Below, piece after piece: positions 12,230 to 24,480 of a stretch of 64,000 nucleotides of DNA. Positions within the stretch are counted from its first letter, which is position 1. Each line of letters begins with the position of its first letter. Both the position numbers and the translations under genes were made by a program. Under the pieces are notes generated by a model. The model searched no databases. It saw nothing but the letters and a program-made list of their open reading frames with translations, and was not told the DNA's origin. The DNA lies in assembly GCA_028023455.1 (NCBI GenBank), contig JAQFVV010012418.1:6877244-6941243 (forward strand), read 5' to 3'. This DNA is from Epiperipatus broadwayi. Lineage: Eukaryota; Onychophora; Udeonychophora; Euonychophora; Peripatidae.

Positions 12230-14199
12230 GTTGGCTTTCATTACAAGTTTAAATGATAAGTATATGTTGTAAATTAAATTAAATATAATGCTAATTTCAG
12301 TTGAGCCTCTGAAAGGATATCAATCATGACATTAATGTGCTAAATAAATAAATAAATTAATCATAAGGTAAGTTCCAGGGAGATTAAGTAACATTCAAGA
12401 TTCAGATGGAAATGAATACAGGATATGTTAAGTCTTGAATCCACCACTCTCACTACTGAGCTAAATCATGCAGAGAAGTAAATATATTAATAACAATACA
12501 ATTAAATAATTAAATTTATTCATATTTTTCAAGATGCTAAAAATGTGAAGCCTTGATTGAATTATTTAGCAGCAATACACATGATTTTTTGATGCATTTT
12601 TGATTTTAAAAAAAGGGGGTAGAGGCTAATTAAAAAAGGATTACTACATTTGTAAATTGTATCACATTGTGCCAAAAGATTTGTGATATTTAAAAATAAG
12701 GTTTCCACAAAAGTTTATCATTTTGTATAGTTTTGTAGAATAATATTAAAAAAAATTGAGATATTTGAAATAAAATGTGCCAAATAAGGATATATGTTAG
12801 CTTTAACCTTATTTTACAATTTTTTATAGTTTTTGAAGTTTTGGAATAATTTATCTAAATGATCCCAACATGAAGATAGATAGATAATGTGGTAAACTGA
12901 TCAAAAGCAAAAATTAAAAAAAAAATCATTATTTTGGCTTCTAGATTTATAGACAACATGTGGTACAATCTAGAGCAATGATCTATGACCAGTCTCACAT
13001 ATATTGTTTTTAAACTTGATAGATTATTCATTTAAGCATCAAAATTAATTGTAATATTTTTAATAGGAAGCAGTGCAATAATAAATATATTTAGATTTTT
13101 TTCTAAATATAATTGCATGGAATGAGCAAATTTTTCTTGATAGGACTTTTAAATGCAAGAATATATAATTACTGTTATCAAATTTTAAGTTGCTCCATTA
13201 TTACTCAGTTTTCAGAAAAGGAAGTTTAACTGAATAGAAAAATGGCTATAATTTTTTTGGGGGAGGGGCAGTTTATCATGTGAATACAAAGTAGTTGAGA
13301 AGTCCATTTATACATTCTAACCTTGGAATTTCTAAATATATCAAAAAAAGGCTAAAATTGATTTGGAAAATGGTATCAACTTATATTCCAACATTTCAAA
13401 GAATAAAAAGCTCTTTCTTTTTATGGAATATTATCTGATAATTATAGATAAAATATCTTTTTTTTTTTATTCTTATGAGATTTTGATGGTCCAAATTCAA
13501 ATGTTCTGATATTAAAATTTTGTAACAAATATTTCAACTTTCACAAATACTTTGGTTTAACATTCTTGCTGGAAACAATAGTATTTTATGAATTATGTTA
13601 TTGTTAGAAATCATAATACAAATGAAATCATATATATATGTAAAAGAGTTTATTTATGGTGGTTATTGAACAGGTCATATATTATTTATATTAGTATGCT
13701 CTAAATAGAAATGATATAGACATTACAACATATATCCTATTCTAGCATATTGATAGGAAATTTGGTATTCACTTCTATTGAACACTAATATTACAAATTG
13801 GAGGTATTTAAAGTATAAAATAATATTAAGAAGATTGTTATAGATACAGTATATGAAAATTTATTCTTGATTTCATTAAAAAAAAAAAAAACTAATTGGC
13901 TCTCTGACATTAATTACATTTTTAATAAATGACTGAAAAAAAATATGACACACTTTCTGCTTGAGTAAATAATAAAATGAAGAGTAGTTTCATAATCAAT
14001 AAGGAAAGTTAAAAGCAACAATTAAAAAATAATGACAGGGGTATATATGATTAGTGGATTAAAACAGAAAAGGAAATAAAATTATTTATTGATTGAAGGC
14101 AGTTCAACTTTTCAATGCATTAATAATAACATATGGATATGTGCAATATTATTATAATTTCATTAAATTAATAATATTGCATTTGTAAAATACAGTAAT
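12230..14199. other. AT-rich intergenic DNA with one tRNA-like scrap
   Basis: No gene seen. On the minus strand at about 12414-12470 there is a D-arm-like word TTTAGCTCAGTAGTGAGAG followed almost directly by a T-arm-like GGTGGATTCAAGACTT, as if a tRNA-derived repeat had lost its anticodon arm. The rest is homopolymer-rich. Confidence 0.4.
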
Positions 14200-15560
14200 G
14201 ATAATAATTAAAATAGATGGATAGAATATTTTGATTATCTCGAAAGTCATCTATCTTATCAAGTGATTTAAGAATGGACAAAAATACCCAACTTGATGAA
14301 AATAAAGATATTTGTAACCTTAAAAATAAAAAAATGTAGATCTTGATGGAATTTTGACAGTAGTTTTAAAGTACACCATATATGAAATATTATTGAAGTC
14401 TTGGTGTGGCTTAAAGAATTAAGAAGCACACTATAGATAAGGTTTTTTTGTTGTCATGAAAATGCAAAAAATGAACAAATGTGTAATTTACATGTTTTGT
14501 ACATTTAGACAAGGTATTTGATTCAAACAATTGAGTTTTATAGCAAAGCTTGATCATAGCTATACTACAAAAATTTATTATTATATAGCTATTACATAAT
14601 GCTATATTATTCCTAGTGATGGAAAATCTGAGGAATTTGAAATGAAAACTGGTATTAAATTCATAATACTTTCATATTTATTTTCCACTTTTATGACAGA
14701 CATAAATATTATAGTGTGTTATAGATTTGATTTGCGGATTTAATTTGAATTGAATAAAACTAAAAATATAACATAAGCTTTATGAATTCTATGTTATAGT
14801 ATATTGATTAATATTGTACATTCTTATACATGCTTAATGTTTTATATGCAATCAATAAAATAATTTTATTTATTGATTAGTGTCAAAAATTCACGTACTT
14901 TGCCAACAACCTAAGATATGATTGAGAGACTATGAATCAGTTTAAACATCTTAGTAATTTTTAAATAAAAAGATAGAATTAGATATTTATATGCTACAAT
15001 TAATAAGTTAAAAGTCAGGATAGTCATCATAGTAACAAAACTACTATATTTGAATTAGTAACATATAAGGTTGTTACTTTGTTAAACTCATTCTAAAGAA
15101 GTGAGATCTGAAGTCATTATCAATATGATATAAAAATACTAATCAGTATATGCTTCGACTTATGGAATATAATGACATTGAATTTATAATTTAAGATAAC
15201 ATTTTTATTTAATTAGAAATGTGAAACAGATGTTAAACCATTTCACAATGAATTATTTTATGGTGAACTTGAGCATAATTTTCTGTAGAGAAGTTGGTCC
15301 CACTTTAGTCATAAAAATTTTCTCAAAGGCTCTTGGAAGACATGTTTATTGATTGACTACACTGAGAATAATGCTTAAAAACCCTACAATAAAAAACAAA
15401 TAGACAAGACATCAAAGATTTTCATAAAGTTTTGCTGCAAAAGAATCAAAAAACAAGCTACTATATATGTAAACATAATTATGTTTCAGGGATTAACTTT
15501 GTACAAGCCTTCACAAAGTTAATCTTTAATTTTTTTGTTCTTTGTTTTTCTAAAGTTAAA
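14200..15560 (+). mobile_element. Decayed LINE (family B), RT to C-terminal end
   Basis: Frames with shifts read, in order, DLDGI..VLKYTIYE near 14340-14390 (the GPDGIPAE-type block before the RT), HLDKVFDSN near 14510 (motif A, usually KAFDSVN), then EFEMKTGIKF near 14640. The C-terminal part near 15250-15500 contains MVNLSIIFCREVGPTLVIK, matching the GEL-GKRSVGRPKLRYK block, and YICKHNYVSGINFV, a decayed C-terminal zinc-knuckle-like segment. Family and order therefore agree with the copies at 3.8-5.0 kb and 62.4-63.8 kb. All frames are broken. The N-terminal endonuclease is missing, and boundaries are estimated from the first and last recognisable blocks. Confidence 0.65.
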
Positions 15561-18500
15561 ATGGTCGTACTCATTTAAAAGTGGTCACTAATGATAATGA
15601 TTAGCAACTTTAGGTAAATAAATCTTTAAATAAAAAGGCTATATATGAAGTAACACATCATCTCACATACTTTACCCAATCACTCACAAACCTATTATTT
15701 CCATATTCATTTTCACTGATTGTATTTAGATATGTTGAGTTACAATCTTTATTAATTATCCATGGACTTAATTAATCATGATTATTAATATTATTTATTC
15801 TGATAAGAAAGATTTTTCTCTGATTTTTCATTTACATTTTATTACTAGTAATAACAGTAACATCACTTCCTCATTCCAACAAACTAAAAACATTGTCTCT
15901 TCAATTAAAATACCTCATTCATCAAAGTTCTTTCAAGCAATTATTTATTTGTTTCTTTAAATAAATATTAAGTTAGTAATAGCATTTTTTTATTTTTAAA
16001 AAATACTTTCCAGAAAAAATATCTCTTTAACAAATCCTAAAAAAACAATGAAGTATAAAACACTTCTACTTAAGTATGCCAACTACTGGGTAATGAGGAT
16101 TTTTATCAGTTTTTCATCCTACTCTTATCTCTATCTAACATGAGCTAGTTATTTGTTTATTTATATATTGATTAACTACTAGAATTAGCTACAGACAGTT
16201 AACTACAAAAAAAAAAACGTTATTTCTTTTTTTAATATTTAAAAAAATAAGATTTTTATTTTAATTAAATTTCCAGAAAGACATGACAATTACTATACTA
16301 TGGAGTTCTGCAGACTTAATGTTAAGTCCTGACAATTCTTTTAATAAGATTTTCGGGCACAATGTTTTCTAAATAATTTTTTTAATTAATATTTTGATTT
16401 AAATATAAAAAAAATGATTAATATTATTCACTGTCTATTCTTATATGTCTTATATAAATCTTATTAACACAATATTCAATTATTCCTGTTCCATAATAAA
16501 GCCATTTTAATCTTCCTGTCAGTTAACTTTCATTCCTTAATATGCTAATGAACAGAAGACTATTTTTACAAAAAAAATATATAGTATAAAATTTGTAGTA
16601 ATTCATTTTCATTTTTGGCAAATAGTTATTGAACTGACTAATATTTTTATAAATGCTTTTATAAAGTTGTCCACTTATTGTGTAGAAATATATTTACATA
16701 CTTTTTTTTAAAAGATCTCTATTAAATTCTGTCTTCTAAATACAAATTAATATTGCTAAGGCAATTTATATATTCAGTTTTTATTAATATAATTTTCTCA
16801 AAATTTAGCAAAAACATTAACTTTACAGCTATTGAATAAATACAAAGATTTTAATACTTTAAAATATTATTCATTTTTTATACTCAGCACCCAGTTTTTT
16901 CTCATAAACTAAATGGCAGTATATTTCATATTTATGAGCTATTTTGCTTCTGAATTATTTTAAATTTTTATTTTCACAATTCACACAACTGTCATCCTAC
17001 CTATTCTCAACTATCTTCACTGTAAAACTGTAATCTATCTCTGTCTTCTCACATAAATTTTGAAAAACTTAATGACATAGTAATTAACATAGCCACCTAA
17101 AGGTTGAATTCAGACCAAATAAATATCTTGGATTTTTTTTTCAGATTATAAACAGATTTAAGATCTTTATTTCAGCAAATCAACTGGAGCCAATCTAACT
17201 ATTAAATTTGGATTGGTTAGATAAATACTCTGCATTGACTTTAAAAATAGAACACAATTATAATATGTTTGAATGCATACGTAGTTCACATTTACTTCTA
17301 GAAAAAATTGTGGTAAGAATAATTTAAATTATTCCACTTTCTACTCTTTTCCTCTAGAGTTGTAGTTTTTTAATACCATACATTTTGGATTTATATCATA
17401 GCTTTTCTACATTATTTGTGTATTTTTTCAGCACTTTATTTCTTTGATTTGTTCTTTAAAATTGCACTCAGTATTTTTTACAAAATATTATTTTTACATT
17501 TACTATGGTTCTACTAAACTCTAAAAATAGGACTATTTTGAGAATTTTAATTTTTAGATTAAACTTAAAAGTTTATTGAATTCATCTTCAATCTCTTTCA
17601 TAAAATACATATTTTAATAATATATTTGCCTTTACTAATGGAAATGTCTATGCATAAAAATATCAATATGTTCACTAAATAGTTTTGATAATTAGTTTTA
17701 TAATATTTTATAATGTTTTAAGTCATTATATGGATTCAAATTCGGAATAACTGTATATATAAAACTAGTGAAAAGCCCTTTGTGAGACCCCCCCCCCCCC
17801 TATAGCAAATGAAAAAGATGTCATTACTCAGCAGCAGATTAGCTTATTTCTGGGCGATGAGAGTTTAAGGGTTTCTCCACTTTTTTACCTATTATAGTTT
17901 TTAAAAAAAACCTATTTACTGGCCAATAATGAAGAATTTCCTGAAAGAAAAATCTAAAATCTGTTAGGAATTTATAAAGTTTCGCAAGTTTATCTAGAAT
18001 AGGATTTGTGAATACGGCAGATGGATCCTCTATATTTCTACTTATATAAATCAAATGGCAATGCGTGCATTATACTTCGAATTATTCGCATTAAAATACA
18101 TTTCATCAAATAAACTAAATATTTTAACCAAAGCATAAACATGTTTTTTAAACAATAATATAGTTTTAAATCAAAAAATAAATTTTAATATTTTGCACTT
18201 TACCTATAGAAAAAAAAAAAATTATATCAAAACTTTAAAATCAAATTTAAAAACATATGTCCGAGAAAATGGTAAAGTAGAATTATTTAAGATTTTTTAC
18301 TAGAATTCTTTCGAAATTTAACTGAAAACAAATAAATATAAAATTTTCTCATAGACATTGTAAAACAATTGTTACATTATTATTTTTTAAAAGTTTAAAT
18401 GATCGTTATATGATACATTTTAAATGTTTACCTTACGTTTTCAAAGTCCAGAAATCTTATAAATTACTACAGATAACAGCAAATTATAACTGGGAGTAAA

Positions 18501-19185
18501 AACAGAAAGCCAAATTTGTTAAAAATAACTATATAATATAGAATCTTATAAAAATGGTCATTTACTTTAGAAAAGTAATCGCTAAAATATAAGAGGATAC
18601 CAGTTTCTTTAATGTCAATCAATTATTTGCGGAGGATTACAAATTAGTAAAAAAAAAAAAACAAATTAGCATATAATTATCTTAACTCTAAAAAAAAACT
18701 CACTTTTGTTAAATTGGCTTCTTGTGTAAAAATTGATTGGTAATAGAAATTCTTATAATTTTCATAAATTTTTTTATTATTAGATAATAATGATTTACGA
18801 TAAATAGTTACAATTATAAATTTATAAATAGTTACTTAAAATTTGTTGTGTGTATTTATTTAAATATGCATAAAGGATGGGAAAGAAGTTATTTTACGTT
18901 AATATTATGTTTGTTAACCGTTATATTTCATTAATTATAATACTAACACAATTATATTTCAATCAAAGAAAACGTACGTAAATTAAATTAATAATAAAAT
19001 GTTCAAAATGACTTACTTCTTCCTATTTGTAACAAAGTCAAAAAATTAAAAAGCCATAATATTTCCTTGGGTTATCTGGTACGTATGCGCAATAGACATT
19101 AGTGAACAACAAACAAACAAGTGAATAATTGGTCATTTTAGAATAGAATACTTGTATAAATATCGTAATTTTGTTTATATTACAG
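15561..19185. other. AT-rich intergenic DNA, no gene seen
   Basis: About 3.6 kb of low-complexity sequence. A C13 homopolymer occupies 17788-17800, conspicuous in such AT-rich DNA. The minus-strand open frame 17839-18054 (71 codons) has a more protein-like composition than most (it includes EDPSAVFTNPILDKL) but I do not recognise it and see no splice or neighbour support. Confidence 0.45.
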
Positions 19186-19262
19186 TGTATATAATGTTCT
19201 TAGTAAGATGGCCAGCAATGAGCGTCTCATTCAAGAATCTGAAAAGCTAAATACAGTATATG
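19186..19262 (+). CDS. Candidate exon of an unknown plus-strand gene
   Basis: A 77-nt open segment is bounded by a good acceptor (TTTGTTTATATTACAG, ending 19185) and a good donor (GTGAGA at 19263). Inside it, AAGATGGCC gives an ATG (19208) in favourable context, and the frame reads MASNERLIQESEKLNTVY before the donor, with balanced charged and polar residues unlike the surrounding AT-driven frames. It could be a first coding exon (start at 19208, with TATGCGCAATAG and less AT-rich sequence just upstream as possible promoter DNA) or an internal exon. I do not recognise the protein. A family A LINE begins 60 bp downstream in the opposite orientation, so any next exon would lie beyond it. It could also be chance. 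Confidence 0.35.
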
Positions 19263-19322
19263 GTGAGACATATTGGAAAAACAAAATTTAAGATTTACAG
19301 AAATTGACTGATAACAAGTACT

Positions 19323-22115
19323 TAATAATAATAATAACACAAGTACATATCATTATTCTTATTTTTACCTATCCACTGCAGAATGGTCTAATCCAGTTTT
19401 TTATATATATAATCTTTCTTTTCCATGTCACATAAACAAATGTCCTTATTTTATCCATCTATCTCACATCTGGTCTCTTTTTATATCTCTTATAATCTTT
19501 TGATATTCAATTTAAAACTTGAACTATCCATTTATTATCATCTCTTTTAGCAATATTTTAAGTTCAGCTCCAATTTAGTCTTTTAATTCTTTCAGTGGTC
19601 CCAGTGATATTTATTATTTTATCCATGTATTTAATTTTCTAATCTCTTCTTGTTATTTCTAACAAAAATTTTCCAATGCTCTTTTGTTCTAAGTCTTTAA
19701 TCCCAAAATAAGAACTAGTAAAGCACATATATTAGAAACCATCCTTTTTAAGCACATATGCATATTTATTTTTATCAAAAGCACTCTATTCAAGTTTAAT
19801 TATATGATTAATTTAATCTATTATATTTCCCTCTATATTAATAATTTGATCAAGATATTTGTAGTTGTTAACATCTTTTAATTCATGATTATTAATTTCA
19901 TTCTCTTCTGAAAAATCCATTGAATATTTTTAAACATTTGTAGCATTTATCTTTAGCCTTATTTTCATCTGCTAACACCTCTTGCAACATTTTCTGAAGT
20001 ATTATTTGCAAAACAACCATATCATTGAAAAATCTAGATGAATTAAATAATCTCTGTTTACTTTTTCTCTTCCCATTTTAATCCACAAAATATTTATGCA
20101 AAATTTCTATAAAAGGATATGGAAATGATTCACCCTATTAAACATCCTGTTCATTGTTCTAGTCTTAATATCACATAATCTAATCACTACTGTTGTTGAA
20201 TTATGATAAACATTCTTCAGATGACAATACCTAGGGTCTATACCTTAATCACTGTGTAAATGCTTATAAAATCAAGTGCCTTTTTGTAATCTAAAAAACT
20301 AAAGCATACTGGCAACTCATATTCATTGATCCTTTTTATTACTTATCTCAATATGCAGACATAATAAAATCGCTTTTAAATCCATCTTATTTAGAATCTA
20401 AAGTTTGTTGTAGGCAGTTTAATTATTATAGGAAAGACTTTGTATATAATTGACAGAAGACTGATAGGCCTTCAAATTTTAATATTTATGATTTCTTAAT
20501 TGATAATATTATTACAGCATTCTTCTGATACATTTTTATCATTTAGAAATTTGGTATATAGCTTTGCCAAAAATATTTCTAGTTATAATTCCATTATTTT
20601 TTGGATGTTTTTCTTCATAGATTAATTGCATGCCTCACCTTTTCATTTAAAATACGTAACAATTTAGAAAGTGTAGTAATTGTAGGAAATATTTTAATTT
20701 CTTGCTCTTTTTTACTATCTAATTGTTGTATAGAACTCTTCCACATATTTCATCATGTCATCCTTCTTTTTTAGTAACAGTTGCATCTTTTTTTTAATGG
20801 CTGACTTTTGGGAATTTTATTCTCTTCTGTCTTTTCCTGCCAATTCACTATTATATTTTCTTATATCATTATTAATTCTTTTTTTTCATAGCATTTTACA
20901 AGACTCTAAACCCTTTTTTTAATAGATCATTTTAAAAATATTTAATTTCCCTTCTATTTTTTTTATATATTGTTTTGTCTCAATAGAAAATTTATTGGTA
21001 TAGTGTTGCTTCTTTATACCAGCTATATTTCTTACATATCTTCTTATTGATTTTAATAAAGTCTTAACTATTTTTAGTCTGTTAATATTTTAAAATCATT
21101 TGCACATTTTAAATTTTAATTCTTTGGAATTTTCTGAAAGTTAAGATTGTTTTTTTTAAATAATTTTCATCTCTCTAGTTTTGCATTAATATGCATTATC
21201 GATCATTTCCTGTGTTTTATCTATAAAGAACAGCACAATCTTTAAATATATATTTTCTATTATTCAAAATGCAACTCAATTCTGCTAAATCTTCATTTCA
21301 ATGCTTATATGTTTTTTTTCCATTTTTTTTTTTCAAGGAAAGAAATTCATAATAAACAATTTTTCTTTTTCCACAATTTTCACAAGTCTGTCCTATCTCA
21401 TTATAATTATCATAATCACATTTATCCACAGCACTTTCATTTTTCAATCATTTATCAATTTTAGTACTAAAATCTCCTATATGACAGTTTAAAATATTGT
21501 TTGGTCTGATCAAAGGCAATTTAAACATCCATGTAAAACTTATCTACTTCTTAATCACAATGAGAACTTGATTGGAGCATAAACCTGACTTAGCTGCATT
21601 TGATATCATCTATTAATTTGAATAACTAATCTTGCCACTCTATCACCAATCTCCACAATATTGTTTTTCTTATTTATAATGAATTCAACCCATATTTATG
21701 CTTTTGTAGTAAAGCATATGCCCATTTTTAAAATCATTTCTCTTCCCCTTTTCTTTTAATATTACAAAGTTCAGTGTCTTATTTATTATTAGACAGTTTT
21801 TTTTCCAATTCATGTATTCTTCCTTCACTTGCAAATGGTCTGCAGTGATAGCTATCTAAATCAAAGGTCCTCATCAAATAGCAGCAAGAGTCCAAAATCA
21901 AAGGATTCTTAATGCTCTCTGCCTTCAGCTGTCAGCCACTGCCTTACTTAATGAGTTTAGTTTTGGTTGTGATTATTGTAAATATTTATAAAAAAAAATA
22001 AAGATCTTTCATATACATACTTTATCTTGTTTTCAAGAAAACTCAACTGATATTTCATTTAAAAGCCATCAAGCAAATGAGAACAAAAACCATGGTGCTT
22101 CTTTATCTTAGAGGT
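19323..22115 (-). mobile_element. Long decayed RTE-like LINE (family A), minus strand
   Basis: The reverse complement parallels the plus-strand copy at 35.2-37.9 kb over most of its length. Recognisable landmarks on the minus strand are the motif A region around 20290 (reading LDYKKALDFIS), an NGLF..NSFHIL stretch replacing the motif B region near 20130, the segment equivalent to KINVKKT near 19930, and the C-terminal KRLN..GHI-like part near 19560-19600. The 3' end carries a short ATT repeat (19323-19337), as is usual for RTE-type elements. The 5' end (21990-22115) matches the 5' end of the copy at 49.3-49.4 kb. At about 2.8 kb it is near full length for the family, but it has stops throughout and is not functional. 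Confidence 0.7.
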
Positions 22116-23729
22116 AAAAAAAGCCAGAAAACTGACTATACTTGCTGATATATTTTGATAAGTGGACCACCAATGTTTATCTGTTCAGTTTCTTTAAAGC
22201 CTTAAAAAAATAAATCAGTGGCTCTTCTTTTATTTAATAGCAAGCACTTTTTTTGCAGTTATTTTCACTATATAAATTATTTTAAAGTTAAGAGTTATAA
22301 CACTTAATGAAAACAATTGATAATATTAATAAATAATCAACATTATTGTTCAGACATTCTTTGGGGCAAAAAAACTAAAAATAAATAACATTTTACAGAT
22401 GTCTTTAAAAAAAAGAAATCTTAAAGAAGTATTGAATAGACTTAACAGCAGCAAATAAATTGTTTAAAATGAGAATAAAGTTATAGCTAACATCTTATAA
22501 TAACATAGTTGAAAGCATGTGAAGCGTAAGAATTTTTGTTAAATATATTTTTTTATGAAACACGGAAAATGTGTTTGCATTGAGTTATAATGAAGATTAT
22601 GAAATAAGTGGTATCAGTTAGTGTAAAAAAATATAAAAGCAGTAATGATATATTTTCATCAAAGACACATATTTGAAAGAATAACACTGTTCAACAAAAA
22701 TTTTGTTACAAGAATCCTATTATGTGTTTTAAATATAATTTTATATGATATCATATTTATAATTTTGCTATTTGGTATAATCATAGGATAAAAATTAATA
22801 ACATATTTGTTTTTGCAAAATTAGTATAATTTATTTTATTGGGAAGGAAGATTTGTAATGCTGGAAGAATAAGTTTTATCAGAGCAGCTGATGTTCATAT
22901 TGACCATTTAATCACGAACTGAGTTTCTGTGTAGAGAATGGCATCAATACTATCTACTGACGGAAGTGTTAGTATTAACAGCTTTTGTGTGACATTTTTT
23001 ATATGCATACATATATATTATTATAAACAAGAGCATTTCTCTAGCACCATCTATTGTAAGCGTGAATAATCAGTATTTATCAGATAATGGTGTAATTTAA
23101 TCTCTATCTCCAGAAACTACTTTATGAATTTTGCTTTCATCATTAAGATGGTTGTGATTCATAAATGGAACCTATACTATATGGGATTATGCTTACTATT
23201 TTTACACTATATTTGTATTTATTTAGATACTTTATCATGACATATAAAATAATTGGTAAAAATAAAAACTAGCCCAAGTGTGCAAAATTATTCACCGAAT
23301 GGCTAAAGAGTTCATTTTTTATCCCCAAAGCACAATAAATTTCTGCCTTGCAAATACAGGAAATTATTTCAAAAACAAATATTTGGAAAATAAGACTAAT
23401 TTCCTACAGTGTTGTATTTTTATTATGATATCTTTCTGAGTAGATAAATTTAAATGAAGAAGATTCACATAAAACTGGAGGATATTTTGATAGAAGTTGA
23501 AAAGATTGAAAGCTGTTTTCCTCCAATGAACCACATTTAGTTTCACAAAATGCAAATAACTTCTGTGATTTGGATTTATTTAAGAAGACTAAACTTTAAA
23601 TTCAAATTTAAAATATTGACATCAACTACAGATCATGATAAATTCAACAAATTTTTTCAAAAATGGGTTGTTATTTTATAAAGATGTAACTTCAGTTAGA
23701 AGACGTCATTAATACAATGTAAATTACAT
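22116..23729. other. AT-rich intergenic DNA, no gene seen
   Basis: No exon or element could be supported. The minus-strand open frame at 23364-23555 has no recognisable motif. The right part could include unrecognisable upstream sequence of the pseudogene that follows. Confidence 0.45.
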
Positions 23730-24480
23730 GCACTTCTTCACTGATTCCTCAAAATTCTGTTTGTAATAGCTCTTCTTTATGACACAAATTTTTTTTTGTA
23801 CTTATTACATAACTCACACAACATAAAATCATTTTTAAAAATAGTTCACTATCAGTGAATTACCATTGACTTTTAAGAATTGTGCTGAACATTGTGCTTT
23901 CAAGTAATGAAAATAATTCAAAATATTTGGCCAAAACATACTTCATTTAAGTAAAAAAAAAATCCTGATAAGTCTTACTTCCTTGTATAATGATAAGATT
24001 TATGAAAGTCTTTGTTAAAACGATGGATATATAATTGATAAACAAGTTTCTCCTAATATCAAAATTAAATGAAATATTTTTTGTAATCCCTAACATCAGA
24101 TAATTGTTGAGGTATGAAATATTTGAAAGGGAATTAATAAAATTAAAAAAATTCATGATAAAATTTCAAAAGTAACTGCCAAAATTTCTGGAAAACTACA
24201 AAATCACAAACTATCCTGAAATAATGGATGATCTCCTTAATTCTTATCAAACAATAGAATGCAATGTTATCAAAAATTCATTTTTGATTATTGCTTGAGG
24301 TTGTTTTCCCCAGAAAATAAGGGTGCAGTAAGTAAAGATCATGAAGATTTTCACTGCACCATTTCTAGTCTGGAAAAACCATCAGAATACAATATACTGG
24401 CTGACTAATGATATACACTTAAGAGAGGCACACGAGGCAAAGAATAGTAGAAAATCAAACAAAACTAATTTCCAAAAAAC
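23730..24480 (+). pseudogene. Frameshifted copy of an uncharacterised invertebrate protein family
   Basis: Successive frames give FFTDSSKF near 23740, VLLPCIMIRFMKVFVKTMD at 23972-24028, KFLENYKITNYPEIMDDLLN from 24182, CFPENKGAVSKDHEDFHC at 24300-24357, ISSLEKP and ILAD to 24406, then REAHEAKNSRKSNK to 24460. From memory, this order (IDSSK, LLPPLHIKLGLMKNFVKA, FLGN, FPEN-G-VSDE-GERFHQDI, ADYCW, RKS) is typical of a multi-copy family of uncharacterised proteins annotated in many invertebrate genomes. Its function is unknown to me, and its copy number suggests association with mobile DNA. At least two frameshifts and several stops (TGA after NSFLIIA, TAA after ILAD) rule out an intact product. 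No introns are seen, consistent with a processed or transposed copy. Confidence 0.6.

Noticed and set aside
17839-18054. 71-codon minus-strand frame with protein-like composition
   Set aside because: No family, splice site or neighbour supports it; mentioned only within the intergenic entry.
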